Shown piece by piece: positions 1 through 8,236 of a stretch of DNA of 64,000 nt. The position numbers and the translations under genes are program-made. Source of the stretch: Allokutzneria multivorans (GTDB lineage Bacteria > Actinomycetota > Actinomycetes > Mycobacteriales > Pseudonocardiaceae); contig NZ_BAABAL010000007.1 in NCBI RefSeq assembly GCF_039537405.1, positions 1-64,000 on the forward strand, given 5' to 3'. Numbering within the stretch: the stretch's first letter is position 1; each line of letters opens with the position of its first letter. The notes beneath the pieces were generated by a model. That model was not told where the DNA came from. It ran no database searches and saw only the letters and a program-made list of their open reading frames with translations.

Positions 1-176
1 CTGGAACCCCATCCCCCACCAGAAAGCCCCCAACCCCCACCAAACGCACGTTGACGCACCCCACCCCCGTCTGCAACTCTTCCCCCACACCCCGCAAAAA
101 CTCGACAACTTCCCGGCAATTCCTAGCAGTCCTTCGCCGCCATCTGTGACCACCCCAGAGTGGGAAGGAACGCGAC
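1..176. other. Non-coding leader upstream of the glucanase gene
   Basis: This stretch is unusually rich in C and A runs and holds no convincing gene. A GGAAGG ribosome-binding site at 163-168 belongs to the gene starting at 177. No clear promoter consensus was recognised. Confidence 0.5.
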
Positions 177-3100
177 ATGCGTGCGTTACCCGTGCTCGCA
201 GCACTGCTGGCGACCCTCACAGCCCTCACCCCACCGGCCGACGCGGCCCAAGAACGATCCATCCAACGCGACCTCGGACGGACGATCTCCGTCGGCAAGC
301 TCATCCTCAAGCTGCCCAACGCCAAGCCGACGAGCACGCTCTCCGTCGAGACCAGCCAGGACGGTTCAGGTTTCGCCGTCGCGGCGAAGGAAGCCGCGCA
401 CCCGACCAAGAACAACACCGTCACGATCGACTTGCCCGCGACGCCAGCGCGCTTCGTGCGCGTGAACGTCAAGGACGCCAAGCCCAGCGACCTCGAAGTA
501 CAAGAAGCTCAGACGAAAGCCCTGACAGCGACCTTCACCGCGAGCAGCACCACGCAGACCTACACGGCGGGCAACGTCGGTGACGGGGACGCCGCGACGT
601 ACTGGGAGAGCGCCAACAACGCCTTCCCGCAATGGGTTCAGGCCGATCTCGGCGCTTCGGTGGCAGTGAACCGGCTCGCGCTGAAACTCCCCGCGGGCTG
701 GGAGCAGCGGACGCAGACCTTGCGCGTGCGCGGGAGCACCAACGGCACTGCCTTCACCGACCTCGCTGCCGAAAAGGACTACGTCTTCGGCGGAGACGCT
801 GTCGAGATCAGTTTCAGTGCGGCGACGCTCCGGTACGTGCGCTTGGAATTCACCGCGAACACCGGTTGGCCCGCCGCACAGCTGGGCGAGTTCGAGCTGC
901 ACGGGCCCGCGACCGGTGACACGCAAGCTCCGACGGCGCCGAGCAATCTCACGCACACTCAACCCGCGCCGGGCCAGATTCGCTTGTCCTGGAACGCTTC
1001 CACGGACAACGTCGGCGTGACCGGGTATGACGTCTACGCCGACAACATCCTGCGCACGAGCGTCACCACGCTGACCTACACCGACACGCAACCGGACAGC
1101 GCGACGGTCTCCTACTTCGTCCGTGCGCGCGACGCCGCAGGGAACCAGTCGCCGAACAGCAACACTGTGCAGCGCAACGGAAGCGGCGGCGCGAACCTCG
1201 CGCTGGGCAAGCCGATCACGGCTTCCTCCACCATCCACACGTTCGTCGCGGCCAACGCCAACGACGACAACGTCGCGACGTACTGGGAGGGCAACGCCAA
1301 CAGCTATCCCAGCACCCTGACGGCGGCTCTCGGCGCGAACGCGGACGTCACTTCGGTGGTACTGCGGCTCAACCCGGACGCCGCGTGGTCCCGCCGCACG
1401 CAGATCGTCCAGGTTCTCGGGCGCGAGCAGGCCGGGACCGCGTTCACCAGCCTCTCCCCCGCAACCACCCACACCTTCGACCCGGCCACCGGGAACGCCG
1501 TCACGATCCCGGTCACCGGCCGAGTCGCGGACGTGCAGCTGCGGATCACCGCGAACTCCGGGGCCACCGGCGGACAGGTCGCCGAGTTCCAGGTGTTCGG
1601 GGCGCCCGCGCCCAACCCGGACCTGATCATCTCGGGCCTGTCGTGGACGCCGAGCTCCCCCGTGGAGACCGACGCCGTGAAGCTGACCGCGACCGTGCGC
1701 AACGCGGGCACAGCGGCCTCTGGCGCGAGCAGCGTGAACTTCTACCTCGGTGACACCAAATCCGGAACTGCGACCTTCAACGGACTCGCGCCCGGGGCGA
1801 GCGCCACGGTGACCGCCGACATCGGTCAGCGCGACGCGGCGGAGTACCAGCTCAGCGCGAAGGTCGACGAGGACAACAAGGTCATCGAGCAGAACGAGGC
1901 GAACAACGGCTTCGTCAACCCCGCCAAGCTCGTCGTGACCCCGGTGGCCAGCTCCGACCTCATCGGAGCCGTGAGCTGGACGCCGAACAACCCCGCCGCG
2001 GGCAACCAGATCACCTTCTCCACGGTGATTCGCAACCAGGGCACGGTGGCATCAGCGGCGGGCGCGCACGGCGTCACGCTGACGATCTCCGACGCGAGCA
2101 CCGGAGCTGTCGTGCGCACGCTCACCGGATCGCACAACGGCGCGATCGCGGCGGGCGCGAGCACTCCACCGCTGAACCTCGGCACGTGGACGGCGGGCAA
2201 CGGCAAGTACACCGTGAAGATCGTTGTCGCCGACGACGCGAACGAGCTGCCGGTCAAGCGCGGCAACAACACCAGCTCGCAACCGTTCTTCGTCGGACGT
2301 GGCGCGAACATGCCCTACGACATGTACGAGGCCGAGGACGGCGTGGTCGGCGGAGGCGCCGCGATCGTCGGTCCCAACAGGACGATCGGGGACATCGCGG
2401 GCGAGGCGTCCGGGCGCAGGGCGGTGACGCTGAAGTCCACCGGCAGCTACGTCGAGTGGACCACCAAGGCCAGCACCAACACGCTGGTGACCCGCTTCTC
2501 CATCCCGGACGCGGCGGGTGGCGGAGGGATCGACTCCACGCTCAACCTCTACGTGAACGGCGTCTTCCGCAAGGCGATCAACCTGACGTCGAAGTACGCG
2601 TGGCTCTACGGCGCCGAGGCCAGCCCCGGCAACTCCCCCGGAGCGGGCGGGCCGAGGCACATCTACGACGAGGCCAACGTGATGCTCGACGGCACCGTGG
2701 CGGCGGGCAGCAAGATCCGCCTGCAGAAGGACGCGGCCAACGCCACCGACTACGCGATCGACTTCGTCAACACCGAGCAGGTCAGCCCGGTCGCCAACCC
2801 CGATCCCGCGAGGTACGTGGTGCCAACCGGTTTCGGGCACCAGGACGTGCAGAACGCGCTCGACAAGTTCCGCATGGACACCACAGGGAACCTCGTCGGC
2901 GTGTACCTGCCCGCCGGTGAGTACCAGACGGCGAGCAAGTTCCAGGTCTACGGCAAGCCGATCAAGGTGGTCGGCGCGGGACCGTGGTTCACCCGGTTCC
3001 ACGCACCGTCCACACAGGACAACACCGATGTCGGCTTCCACGTGAGCGCGGCGGGCTCGGCGTTCGCGAACTTCGCCTACTTCGGCAACTACACCTCGCG

Positions 3101-3968
3101 GATCGACGGGCCCGGCAAGGTGTTCGACCTCGCCAACGTCAGCGACGTGGTGATCGACAACATCTGGAACGAGCACATGGTGTGCCTCTACTGGGGCGCC
3201 AACACCGACCGCGTCACCATCAAGAACTCCCGCATCCGCAACATGTTCGCCGACGGGGTGAACATGACCAACGGCAGCACGGACAACCTCGTCAGCAACA
3301 ACGACGCGCGGGCGACCGGCGACGACAGCTTCGCGCTGTTCTCCGCGATCGACGCGGGCGGCTCCGACATGAAGAACAACGTCTACGAGAACCTGTCCTC
3401 GACGCTGACCTGGCGCGCGGCGGGCATCGCGGTCTACGGCGGCTACGACAACACCTTCCGCAACATCTACGTCGCGGACACGTTGGTGTACTCGGGGATC
3501 ACGATCAGCTCGCTGGACTTCGGCTATCCGATGAACGGCTTCGGCCCCGGGCCGACGAAGTTCGAGAACATCTCACTGGTGCGCACCGGAGGGCACTTCT
3601 GGGGCGCGCAGACCTTCCCGGCGATCTGGGTGTTCTCGGCGTCGAAGGTCTTCCGCAACATCAGGGTCAGCGACGTGGACATCGTCGACCCGACCTACAG
3701 CGGGATCATGTTCCAGACCAAGTACAACGGTTCGCAGCCGGAGAACCCGGTGACGGACACGGTGTTCACCAACGTCTCCATCACGGGGGCGCGCAAGAGC
3801 GGTGACGCCTTCGACGCCAAGTCCGGTTTCGGCATCTGGGTCAACGAGCTGCCCGAGCCCGGTCAGGGCCCCGCGGTGGGCTCGGCGAGCTTCACGAACC
3901 TGCGGATGAGCGGTAACCACCAGGACGTCAAGAACACGACGTCGACGTTCACCCTCGACATCCGCTGA
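177..3968 (+). CDS. Secreted multidomain glycoside hydrolase, GH87-type alpha-1,3-glucanase
   Basis: This 1263-residue secreted enzyme is best read as an alpha-1,3-glucanase (mutanase/mycodextranase), acting outside the cell on fungal-wall or dextran alpha-1,3-glucan. Residues 1-24 are a signal peptide. Two discoidin-type sugar-binding domains (about 110-245 and 340-475) flank a fibronectin III domain (about 247-335). Two CARDB-like sandwiches follow (about 480-705), then a CBM35/CBM6-like module starting YEAEDG at 717, and a right-handed beta-helix (about 890-1263). D1026 (ADGVN) and D1049/D1050 (TGDDS) reproduce the 23-and-1 spacing I recall for the catalytic Asp triad of GH87 enzymes. A GGAAGG site 8 bases upstream supports this ATG. 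The gene stands alone and ends at a strong hairpin. The fold and secretion are clear; substrate specificity is inferred from the Asp spacing and domain set. Confidence 0.8.
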   Translation: MRALPVLAALLATLTALTPPADAAQERSIQRDLGRTISVGKLILKLPNAKPTSTLSVETSQDGSGFAVAAKEAAHPTKNNTVTIDLPATPARFVRVNVKDAKPSDLEVQEAQTKALTATFTASSTTQTYTAGNVGDGDAATYWESANNAFPQWVQADLGASVAVNRLALKLPAGWEQRTQTLRVRGSTNGTAFTDLAAEKDYVFGGDAVEISFSAATLRYVRLEFTANTGWPAAQLGEFELHGPATGDTQAPTAPSNLTHTQPAPGQIRLSWNASTDNVGVTGYDVYADNILRTSVTTLTYTDTQPDSATVSYFVRARDAAGNQSPNSNTVQRNGSGGANLALGKPITASSTIHTFVAANANDDNVATYWEGNANSYPSTLTAALGANADVTSVVLRLNPDAAWSRRTQIVQVLGREQAGTAFTSLSPATTHTFDPATGNAVTIPVTGRVADVQLRITANSGATGGQVAEFQVFGAPAPNPDLIISGLSWTPSSPVETDAVKLTATVRNAGTAASGASSVNFYLGDTKSGTATFNGLAPGASATVTADIGQRDAAEYQLSAKVDEDNKVIEQNEANNGFVNPAKLVVTPVASSDLIGAVSWTPNNPAAGNQITFSTVIRNQGTVASAAGAHGVTLTISDASTGAVVRTLTGSHNGAIAAGASTPPLNLGTWTAGNGKYTVKIVVADDANELPVKRGNNTSSQPFFVGRGANMPYDMYEAEDGVVGGGAAIVGPNRTIGDIAGEASGRRAVTLKSTGSYVEWTTKASTNTLVTRFSIPDAAGGGGIDSTLNLYVNGVFRKAINLTSKYAWLYGAEASPGNSPGAGGPRHIYDEANVMLDGTVAAGSKIRLQKDAANATDYAIDFVNTEQVSPVANPDPARYVVPTGFGHQDVQNALDKFRMDTTGNLVGVYLPAGEYQTASKFQVYGKPIKVVGAGPWFTRFHAPSTQDNTDVGFHVSAAGSAFANFAYFGNYTSRIDGPGKVFDLANVSDVVIDNIWNEHMVCLYWGANTDRVTIKNSRIRNMFADGVNMTNGSTDNLVSNNDARATGDDSFALFSAIDAGGSDMKNNVYENLSSTLTWRAAGIAVYGGYDNTFRNIYVADTLVYSGITISSLDFGYPMNGFGPGPTKFENISLVRTGGHFWGAQTFPAIWVFSASKVFRNIRVSDVDIVDPTYSGIMFQTKYNGSQPENPVTDTVFTNVSITGARKSGDAFDAKSGFGIWVNELPEPGQGPAVGSASFTNLRMSGNHQDVKNTTSTFTLDIR

Positions 3969-3975
3969 GTCGGGT

Positions 3976-4009
3976 GGGGAACCCCGTTCCGCCCGGAACG
4001 GGGTTCCCC
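3976..4009. terminator. Perfect 15-bp stem terminator between convergent genes
   Basis: GGGGAACCCCGTTCC pairs perfectly with GGAACGGGGTTCCCC around a four-base GCCC loop. It starts 8 bases after the glucanase stop and faces the 3' end of the LysR gene, so it can serve both convergent transcripts. There is no U-tract, as is usual in actinomycetes. Confidence 0.85.
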
Positions 4010-4056
4010 TTGTCCGCCCCGCGCAGGTCAGAGGTCCGGGCGGGGTGGTTCACAGT

Positions 4057-4929
4057 TCACAGTGGTACGAAAGCCTGCCTGACGTGCTCGACGAACGCGC
4101 GCGCCGCCGGAGCGGCCGGTCCGTTCGCGCGCCAGGCGAACTCCAGGGTGCTGCGCAGCTCCGGCTCGATCGGGATCGCGCGCAACCCGGGCCCGGCCGA
4201 GCCCGGCAGGATCGCCACACCCATCCCGCGCACCGCCAGCTTCTCCAGCATCATCGGGCCGCTGGCCTCGAAGGCGATGCGCGGGACGAGGCCCGCCGCC
4301 GCACACGCCTCGTCGAGGCACGTGCGCACGCCCGTTCCCCTTGGCAGGCAGATCAGAGCGCGGTCGCGGAGTTCGTGCAGGGCGATCTCCGCGTGCTCGG
4401 CGAGCGGGTCCTGCGGCGCGACCGCCGCGATCAGCCGCTCGTCGACGACCACGTGCGTGCTGATGCCTTCCGGCGGCGGACCGGCGAGACCGACCAGGGC
4501 GAGGTCGAGATCGCCCGCGCGGACCGCGTTGAGCAGCTCCGCCGAGTTGCCCTCGGAGAGCGTGACCTCGACGCCCGGGTGCGCATGGTGGAAGTCCGCC
4601 ATGGCCGAAGGCAGGTCCACCGCACCGCAGGCCGTCACCACGCCGACGTCGACCCTGCCGCACAGCAGACCTGCCAGTTCCGCCACCGCGAGCTTCGCCC
4701 CTGCCACGGCGGCGAGCGCTGCCCTGGCGTGGGGCAGCACCGCTTCTCCGACCTCGGTCAGCCGAACCGTTCGCCCCGACCGGTCCAGCAGCTGTTCGCC
4801 CAGCTCCCGTTCCAGTTTTCGGATCTGCGCGCTCACACCCGGCTGGGCGACGTGCTCCCTCGCGGCCGCTCTGGTGAAGTTCGCTTCCTCGGCGACCGCG
4901 ACGAAGTACTCCAACTGACGCAGCTCCAT
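4057..4929 (-). CDS. LysR-family transcriptional regulator
   Basis: A 290-residue LysR-type regulator. The N-terminal winged helix-turn-helix (about residues 1-60, beginning MELRQLEYFVAV and including the AQPGVSAQIRKLE recognition helix) is followed by a type 2 periplasmic-binding-like effector domain (about 90-290), the standard length for the family. LysR proteins usually control a divergent neighbour, but here the gene behind it (ending at 4964) runs the same way and encodes a small secreted protein, so no target is evident. Its 3' end faces the glucanase across a shared terminator. The effector is unknown. Confidence 0.9.
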   Translation of the reverse strand: MELRQLEYFVAVAEEANFTRAAAREHVAQPGVSAQIRKLERELGEQLLDRSGRTVRLTEVGEAVLPHARAALAAVAGAKLAVAELAGLLCGRVDVGVVTACGAVDLPSAMADFHHAHPGVEVTLSEGNSAELLNAVRAGDLDLALVGLAGPPPEGISTHVVVDERLIAAVAPQDPLAEHAEIALHELRDRALICLPRGTGVRTCLDEACAAAGLVPRIAFEASGPMMLEKLAVRGMGVAILPGSAGPGLRAIPIEPELRSTLEFAWRANGPAAPAARAFVEHVRQAFVPL

Positions 4930-4963
4930 GAGCCGATTATCGGCCAGGGCTCACGGACGTCGT

Positions 4964-5332
4964 TCAGCCGGACGCGGGGGTACAGCCCGTACCGATGACC
5001 ACGGCCTGCATGGGCTCGTAGATTCCGTCGATCAGCGGCAACTGCGTGGCCTGGTGCGGAAGGTGCGGAGGCGCGCAGGCTCTGCCGAACTTGAGGAGGT
5101 TGCGGGTCTCCAGCAGGACGGTCCTGCCGTCAGTCGAACAGTGCCTGTAGTACGCGTTCGGACCCCAGCCCTTGGAATCCGCGACGAAGGACCGCGTGAA
5201 CCCGCACTCAAGGTTTTCCTTCGGCCGCAGCAGCTCTCCCGTCGCGGCAACGGCGTCGCCGGGCAGGACGAGAGCGGCGGAAGCGGCCAGGGCCGCGACA
5301 GCGGCGGAAATGGCGGTGATACGTACCGACAT
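4964..5332 (-). CDS. Small secreted protein, tandem paralogue 1 (DUF6355-like)
   Basis: A 122-residue exported protein with a signal peptide (MSVRITAISAAVAALAAS..., cleavage near AVAA) and a short mature domain carrying the pattern ECGF...YYRHC...C...GC, compatible with two disulfides. It resembles the small secreted proteins grouped as DUF6355, often seen near natural-product genes; this family call is tentative. An upstream ATG at 5341 directly abuts the GGGGAG ribosome-binding site (5342-5347), whereas the ATG at 5332 lies 9 bases away, so the latter is chosen. It is the first of three minus-strand copies that share signal peptide, leader and start region almost letter for letter. Function is unknown. 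Confidence 0.75.
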   Translation of the reverse strand: MSVRITAISAAVAALAASAALVLPGDAVAATGELLRPKENLECGFTRSFVADSKGWGPNAYYRHCSTDGRTVLLETRNLLKFGRACAPPHLPHQATQLPLIDGIYEPMQAVVIGTGCTPASG

Positions 5333-5477
5333 CGTTTGCATCTCCCCAGTTGAAACAATGTGATACCGACGACGGTGGACCGGCCACCGAGTCGGTTGCA
5401 AACCCAAGAAATCACGAAAGCGCTTCACGCTCGAAACGATCCCGCAGGTAAGGGAACCGTGGCTGGACGGTGATGGC

Positions 5478-5852
5478 TCAGCCAGCCCCACCGCACGGGC
5501 CAACGACCTCGACCCACATGACCTCGTACTCGCCCTTTTCAGTCTTGACGTTGGGCACCGCCGAAGCCTCGTGCTCCGCATGAGCGGGAGAGCAGAAGTT
5601 GCCGTCCGGCCCATTGGTGTGCGTCAACAGCATGACGGGCTTACCGTCCTGCGAACAGTGCCTGTAGTGCGGGTAAGGGCCCCAGCCCTTGGAATCCGCG
5701 ACGTAGGACCGCGTGAACCCGCACTCAAGGTTTTCCTTCGGCTGCAACAGCTCTCCCGTCGCGGCGGCAACGGCGTCGCCGGGCAGGACGAGAGCGGCAG
5801 AAGCGGCCAGGGCAGCGACAGCGGCGGAAATGGCGGTGATACGTACCGACAT
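5478..5852 (-). CDS. Small secreted protein, tandem paralogue 2 (DUF6355-like)
   Basis: A 124-residue secreted paralogue of the gene at 4964. Its first 50 or so residues (signal peptide plus the start of the mature domain through ECGFTRS) are almost identical to copy 1, while the C-terminal half has diverged. It keeps the YRHC and C...C cysteine pattern. The start was chosen as for copy 1: GGGGAG at 5862-5867 is 9 bases from this ATG and abuts the alternative ATG at 5861. The close identity of the 5' halves, including the untranslated leader, suggests recent duplication or gene conversion limited to that part. Confidence 0.75.
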   Translation of the reverse strand: MSVRITAISAAVAALAASAALVLPGDAVAAATGELLQPKENLECGFTRSYVADSKGWGPYPHYRHCSQDGKPVMLLTHTNGPDGNFCSPAHAEHEASAVPNVKTEKGEYEVMWVEVVGPCGGAG

Positions 5853-6162
5853 CGTTTGCATCTCCCCAGTTGAAGCAATGCGATGCCGACGACAGTGGAC
5901 CGGTCCGGGAAGTGACCGCAACTCAACGAAAACTCAAGAAACCCCGAAAGAGTTTTCAGAAACTTCGCGATCACGCAGGTAAGCCCAGGTGGAGCACCTT
6001 TGCCCGAGGGGCGTATTGAATATCTCTTTCATGCCTGCGTGAAACGTCGAGACAGTGCTTCGCCGCGGCCACCTCGGGGGAGCTCACCCCTCGGCGACCG
6101 CGGCGAAGTGACCAGCCGGGAGCTCTATCGCAGGAAGCTCATCGACCGAAGACTGGAAGGCC
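5853..6162. other. Intergenic region with duplicated leader sequence
   Basis: The part next to 5853 is the promoter and leader of paralogue 2. It shares with the other two copies a GACGAC-rGTGGACyG block and an A-rich segment (ACTCAAGAAA). Bases about 6030-6070 (GCCTGCGTGAAACG then GACAGTGCTTCGCC) are matched by GCCTGCTTGAAACG and GACAGCACTCCGCC at about 6710-6740. No gene is supported here. Confidence 0.5.
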
Positions 6163-6528
6163 TCATGAAGCGGGAGAGCACCCGAACCATTCAACCGAGG
6201 CGTGCATGGGCTCGTAGAAGCCACCGATCAGCGGCAGCTGCGATGCCTCGTGGGGCTGGTGCGCCCGGGAGCAGAAGTAGCCGTCCTCGATGGTGTTGTG
6301 CAACTTCAAGTAGACAGAGTTGCCGTCGTGCGAACAGTGCCTGTAGTGAGCGGCGTTGGGCCAGCCCCTGTCCCTCGCGACGTAGGACGGGTTGAACCCG
6401 CACTCGAGGTTCTGACGCATCTGCCCGACTTCTCCGGTCGAGGCAGCCGCCTGAGCAGGAAGAACGAGAGCAGCGGAGGCAGCAAGGGCGCCAACTGCGG
6501 TCAGAACGGCGTTGAGGCGTAATGACAT
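6163..6528 (-). CDS. Small secreted protein, tandem paralogue 3 (DUF6355-like)
   Basis: A 121-residue secreted protein, the most diverged of the three paralogues. It keeps the signal peptide, ECGFNPSYV, HYRHC, a cysteine before AHQPHEASQLPLI and a C-terminal GC. The pattern PHxA(S/T)QLPLIxGxYEPM is shared with copy 1, so copies 1 and 3 agree best at the C-terminus while copies 1 and 2 agree best at the N-terminus, a mosaic pattern. The start at 6528 keeps the 9-base spacing to GAGGAG; the upstream ATG at 6537 abuts it. Its promoter region is shared head-to-head with the I36-like gene at 6761. Confidence 0.75.
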   Translation of the reverse strand: MSLRLNAVLTAVGALAASAALVLPAQAAASTGEVGQMRQNLECGFNPSYVARDRGWPNAAHYRHCSHDGNSVYLKLHNTIEDGYFCSRAHQPHEASQLPLIGGFYEPMHASVEWFGCSPAS

Positions 6529-6760
6529 CGTTTGCATCTCCTCAGAAGAAACAATGTGACGGCGACGACAGTGGACTGATCAGGGAGCTGACCGCAACTT
6601 AAAACAAACTCAAGAAAACGCGAGCCTTTCTTCAGAAAAAGCAAGATCGCGCAGGCCAGAGCACCCGGAGGGGTGACGCGAGAGAGGTACGACAAACACC
6701 TCATTCAAGCCTGCTTGAAACGCGACGACAGCACTCCGCCCTTATCCGCATTCTGCGCGG

Positions 6761-7111
6761 ATGCGACTGTTTCCGGTTGTTCTGGCGTGCGCGCTTCTCA
6801 GCATCGCACCGACGGCGAGCGCCGCACCCGCCCCCTACGACTGCCCCGCCGAGGCGTTCGGCTGCGTCTACGACGGCTCCAACGGCATCGGGCCTAGATA
6901 CGTGATCACCGACTGCCCCGGCGGTTACCGGGACTTCCCCCGGAACTGGTGGGACAGGGTCGAGTCCGCCCGCAACATGAAGGCCAACGCCTTCCACCTC
7001 GAGAACTACGTTTCTGGCACACACAGCGACGTCGTGCTCAGCCTCCAACCCGGCACGAGGGGCAACACGTGGGTGCGAGGCGTGGCGGACCGGATCTGGT
7101 GCCACCCGTAA
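6761..7111 (+). CDS. Secreted I36/crystallin-like small protein, copy 1
   Basis: A 116-residue secreted protein with a signal peptide (MRLFPVVLACALLSIAPTASAA) and a compact mature domain: DCPAEAFGCVYD, a G-rich loop, a central Cys, NWWDRVESARN and a final C. This matches the layout of peptidase inhibitor family I36 and related beta/gamma-crystallin-like proteins; inhibitory activity is not proven. The in-frame codons just upstream read H-S-A-R, like LSAR in the paralogues, so the ancestral start was probably further upstream and has been lost; translation now has to begin at this ATG with almost no n-region. It heads an array of related genes on the plus strand. Confidence 0.75.
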   Translation: MRLFPVVLACALLSIAPTASAAPAPYDCPAEAFGCVYDGSNGIGPRYVITDCPGGYRDFPRNWWDRVESARNMKANAFHLENYVSGTHSDVVLSLQPGTRGNTWVRGVADRIWCHP

Positions 7112-7113
7112 TA

Positions 7114-7254
7114 CTGCGCAAGGCGACCGCGCCACTCTTCCCGATCGTTCTCGCGTGCGCCCTCCCCGGCGCGACACCGACAGCCAGTGCCGCGCCGCCG
7201 GACTTCGAATGCCCTGCCGATGCCTACGGGTGCCTCTTTGACGGCCCCCTATGA
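7114..7254 (+). pseudogene. Truncated relic of an I36-like gene
   Basis: Directly after copy 1, frame-consistent sequence encodes a signal peptide (LFPIVLACALPGATPTASAAP) and DFECPADAYGCLFDGP, then hits TGA at 7252-7254 where the paralogues continue NGTG. There is no ATG, GTG or TTG in a good position, and the remaining two thirds of the domain are missing. It is therefore read as a decayed copy. Confidence 0.7.
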
Positions 7255-7334
7255 CCTCTCGCTCGAGGGCACCACGGGACCGAACACGGCTGACACTCTC
7301 GGCTGCTACCTCTAATCCCCTGAAGGTGAAGACA

Positions 7335-7721
7335 ATGTTCAAGCTCTCCGCACGCCCCGCGAGAAAGCGGCTGGTCCCGATCGCATTAGCGGTCGCACTC
7401 CTCGGTGCCGCACCAGTGGCCAGTGCCGCGCCCGCGTCCTACGACTGCCCCGCTGACGCCTACGGCTGCCTCTTCGACGGCCCGAACGGCACCGGTGACC
7501 GCTACGTGGTCAGGGAATGCGGCACCATCAAGCCGTTGCCCAGGTACTGGTGGGACAAGACCGAATCAGCTCGTGTGCAGGTGTACACGATCATCCTCTA
7601 CTCCTTCAAGAACGACGGCAGCGGGGACTACGAACGTCCGGGAGTGCTCCGTGGCGGTAGAGGGCAAAACGTCAAAGCAACGACACCCAACGTCGCCGAC
7701 ATCATCGACTGCTGGTGGTAG
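7335..7721 (+). CDS. Secreted I36/crystallin-like small protein, copy 2
   Basis: A 128-residue secreted protein beginning MFKLSARPARKR, with a signal peptide ending near ASAAP and the mature signature DCPADAYGCLFDGPNGTGDRY, a central REC, RYWWDKTESAR and a C-terminal DCWW. GAAGG at 7322-7326 is 8 bases before the ATG, which rules out an upstream ATG at 7251. The four cysteines match copy 1. The likely role, by family, is an extracellular protease inhibitor or stress-related crystallin-like protein. Confidence 0.78.
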   Translation: MFKLSARPARKRLVPIALAVALLGAAPVASAAPASYDCPADAYGCLFDGPNGTGDRYVVRECGTIKPLPRYWWDKTESARVQVYTIILYSFKNDGSGDYERPGVLRGGRGQNVKATTPNVADIIDCWW

Positions 7722-7781
7722 TGACCTGAACTCCCTGTTCCCGGTCACCGTCGACTTCTGAAGCCACGAAAGGCGAACGCG

Positions 7782-8165
7782 ATGCTCAAGCTCTCCGCAC
7801 GTTCCGCCGGGACGCGACTGCTCCCGGCCGCCCTCGCGTGCGCGCTCCTCGGCGTCGCGCCGAGCGCCAGCGCCACACCTGGCGGCTGGGACTGCCCCGC
7901 CACCGCGTACGCCTGCCTTTTCGAAGGCCCTGAGGGCACCGGCGCCACACTCGAGATCACCTCGTGCGGGCAGCACTCGGACTTGCCGTCCGGGTGGTGG
8001 GACCGGGTCGACTCCGCCCGCGTCATGAAGGCCGCGAGGATCATCCTCTTCTCCTACTACCCGAACGGTGGCGGAAAGAAGGAAGTGGTGCTCGAGGCCG
8101 CGCGCGGCCAGTACATCAACGCGCCCGCCCCGAACAAGGCCGACAGCATTCAGTGCCACAAGTAA
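7782..8165 (+). CDS. Secreted I36/crystallin-like small protein, copy 3
   Basis: A 127-residue secreted protein. The N-terminus MLKLSARSAGTR closely follows copy 2, and the mature region has DCPATAYACLFEGPEGTG, a central SCG, GWWDRVDSARVMKA and a final QCHK, preserving the cysteine pattern. GAAAGG about 10 bases upstream is the ribosome-binding site. The short leaders of copies 2 and 3 are also alike (both GAAxGxGAA-type), showing that duplication included the leader. It closes the array. Confidence 0.78.
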   Translation: MLKLSARSAGTRLLPAALACALLGVAPSASATPGGWDCPATAYACLFEGPEGTGATLEITSCGQHSDLPSGWWDRVDSARVMKAARIILFSYYPNGGGKKEVVLEAARGQYINAPAPNKADSIQCHK

Positions 8166-8182
8166 TAAGCAACGCTTCTCGC

Positions 8183-8195
8183 AGTTAGACAAACT
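8183..8195. promoter_or_regulatory. Possible operator upstream of the FAD oxidoreductase
   Basis: AGTTAGACAAACT is a short palindrome (AGTT/AACT around five bases) in an A/T-richer island between the I36 array and the flavoenzyme gene. It is 42 bases before the start codon and could be a regulator site; no partner regulator is adjacent. Confidence 0.3.
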
Positions 8196-8236
8196 AGATC
8201 TTGGACTTCTGATCGCGCGGCTCGCAGGCTGGGTGC

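Noticed and set aside
5333..5614. An N-terminal extension of the first small secreted protein up to 5614
   Set aside because: It would bury the signal peptide and run through the conserved promoter/leader shared by the three paralogues. The SD before 5332 defines the start.
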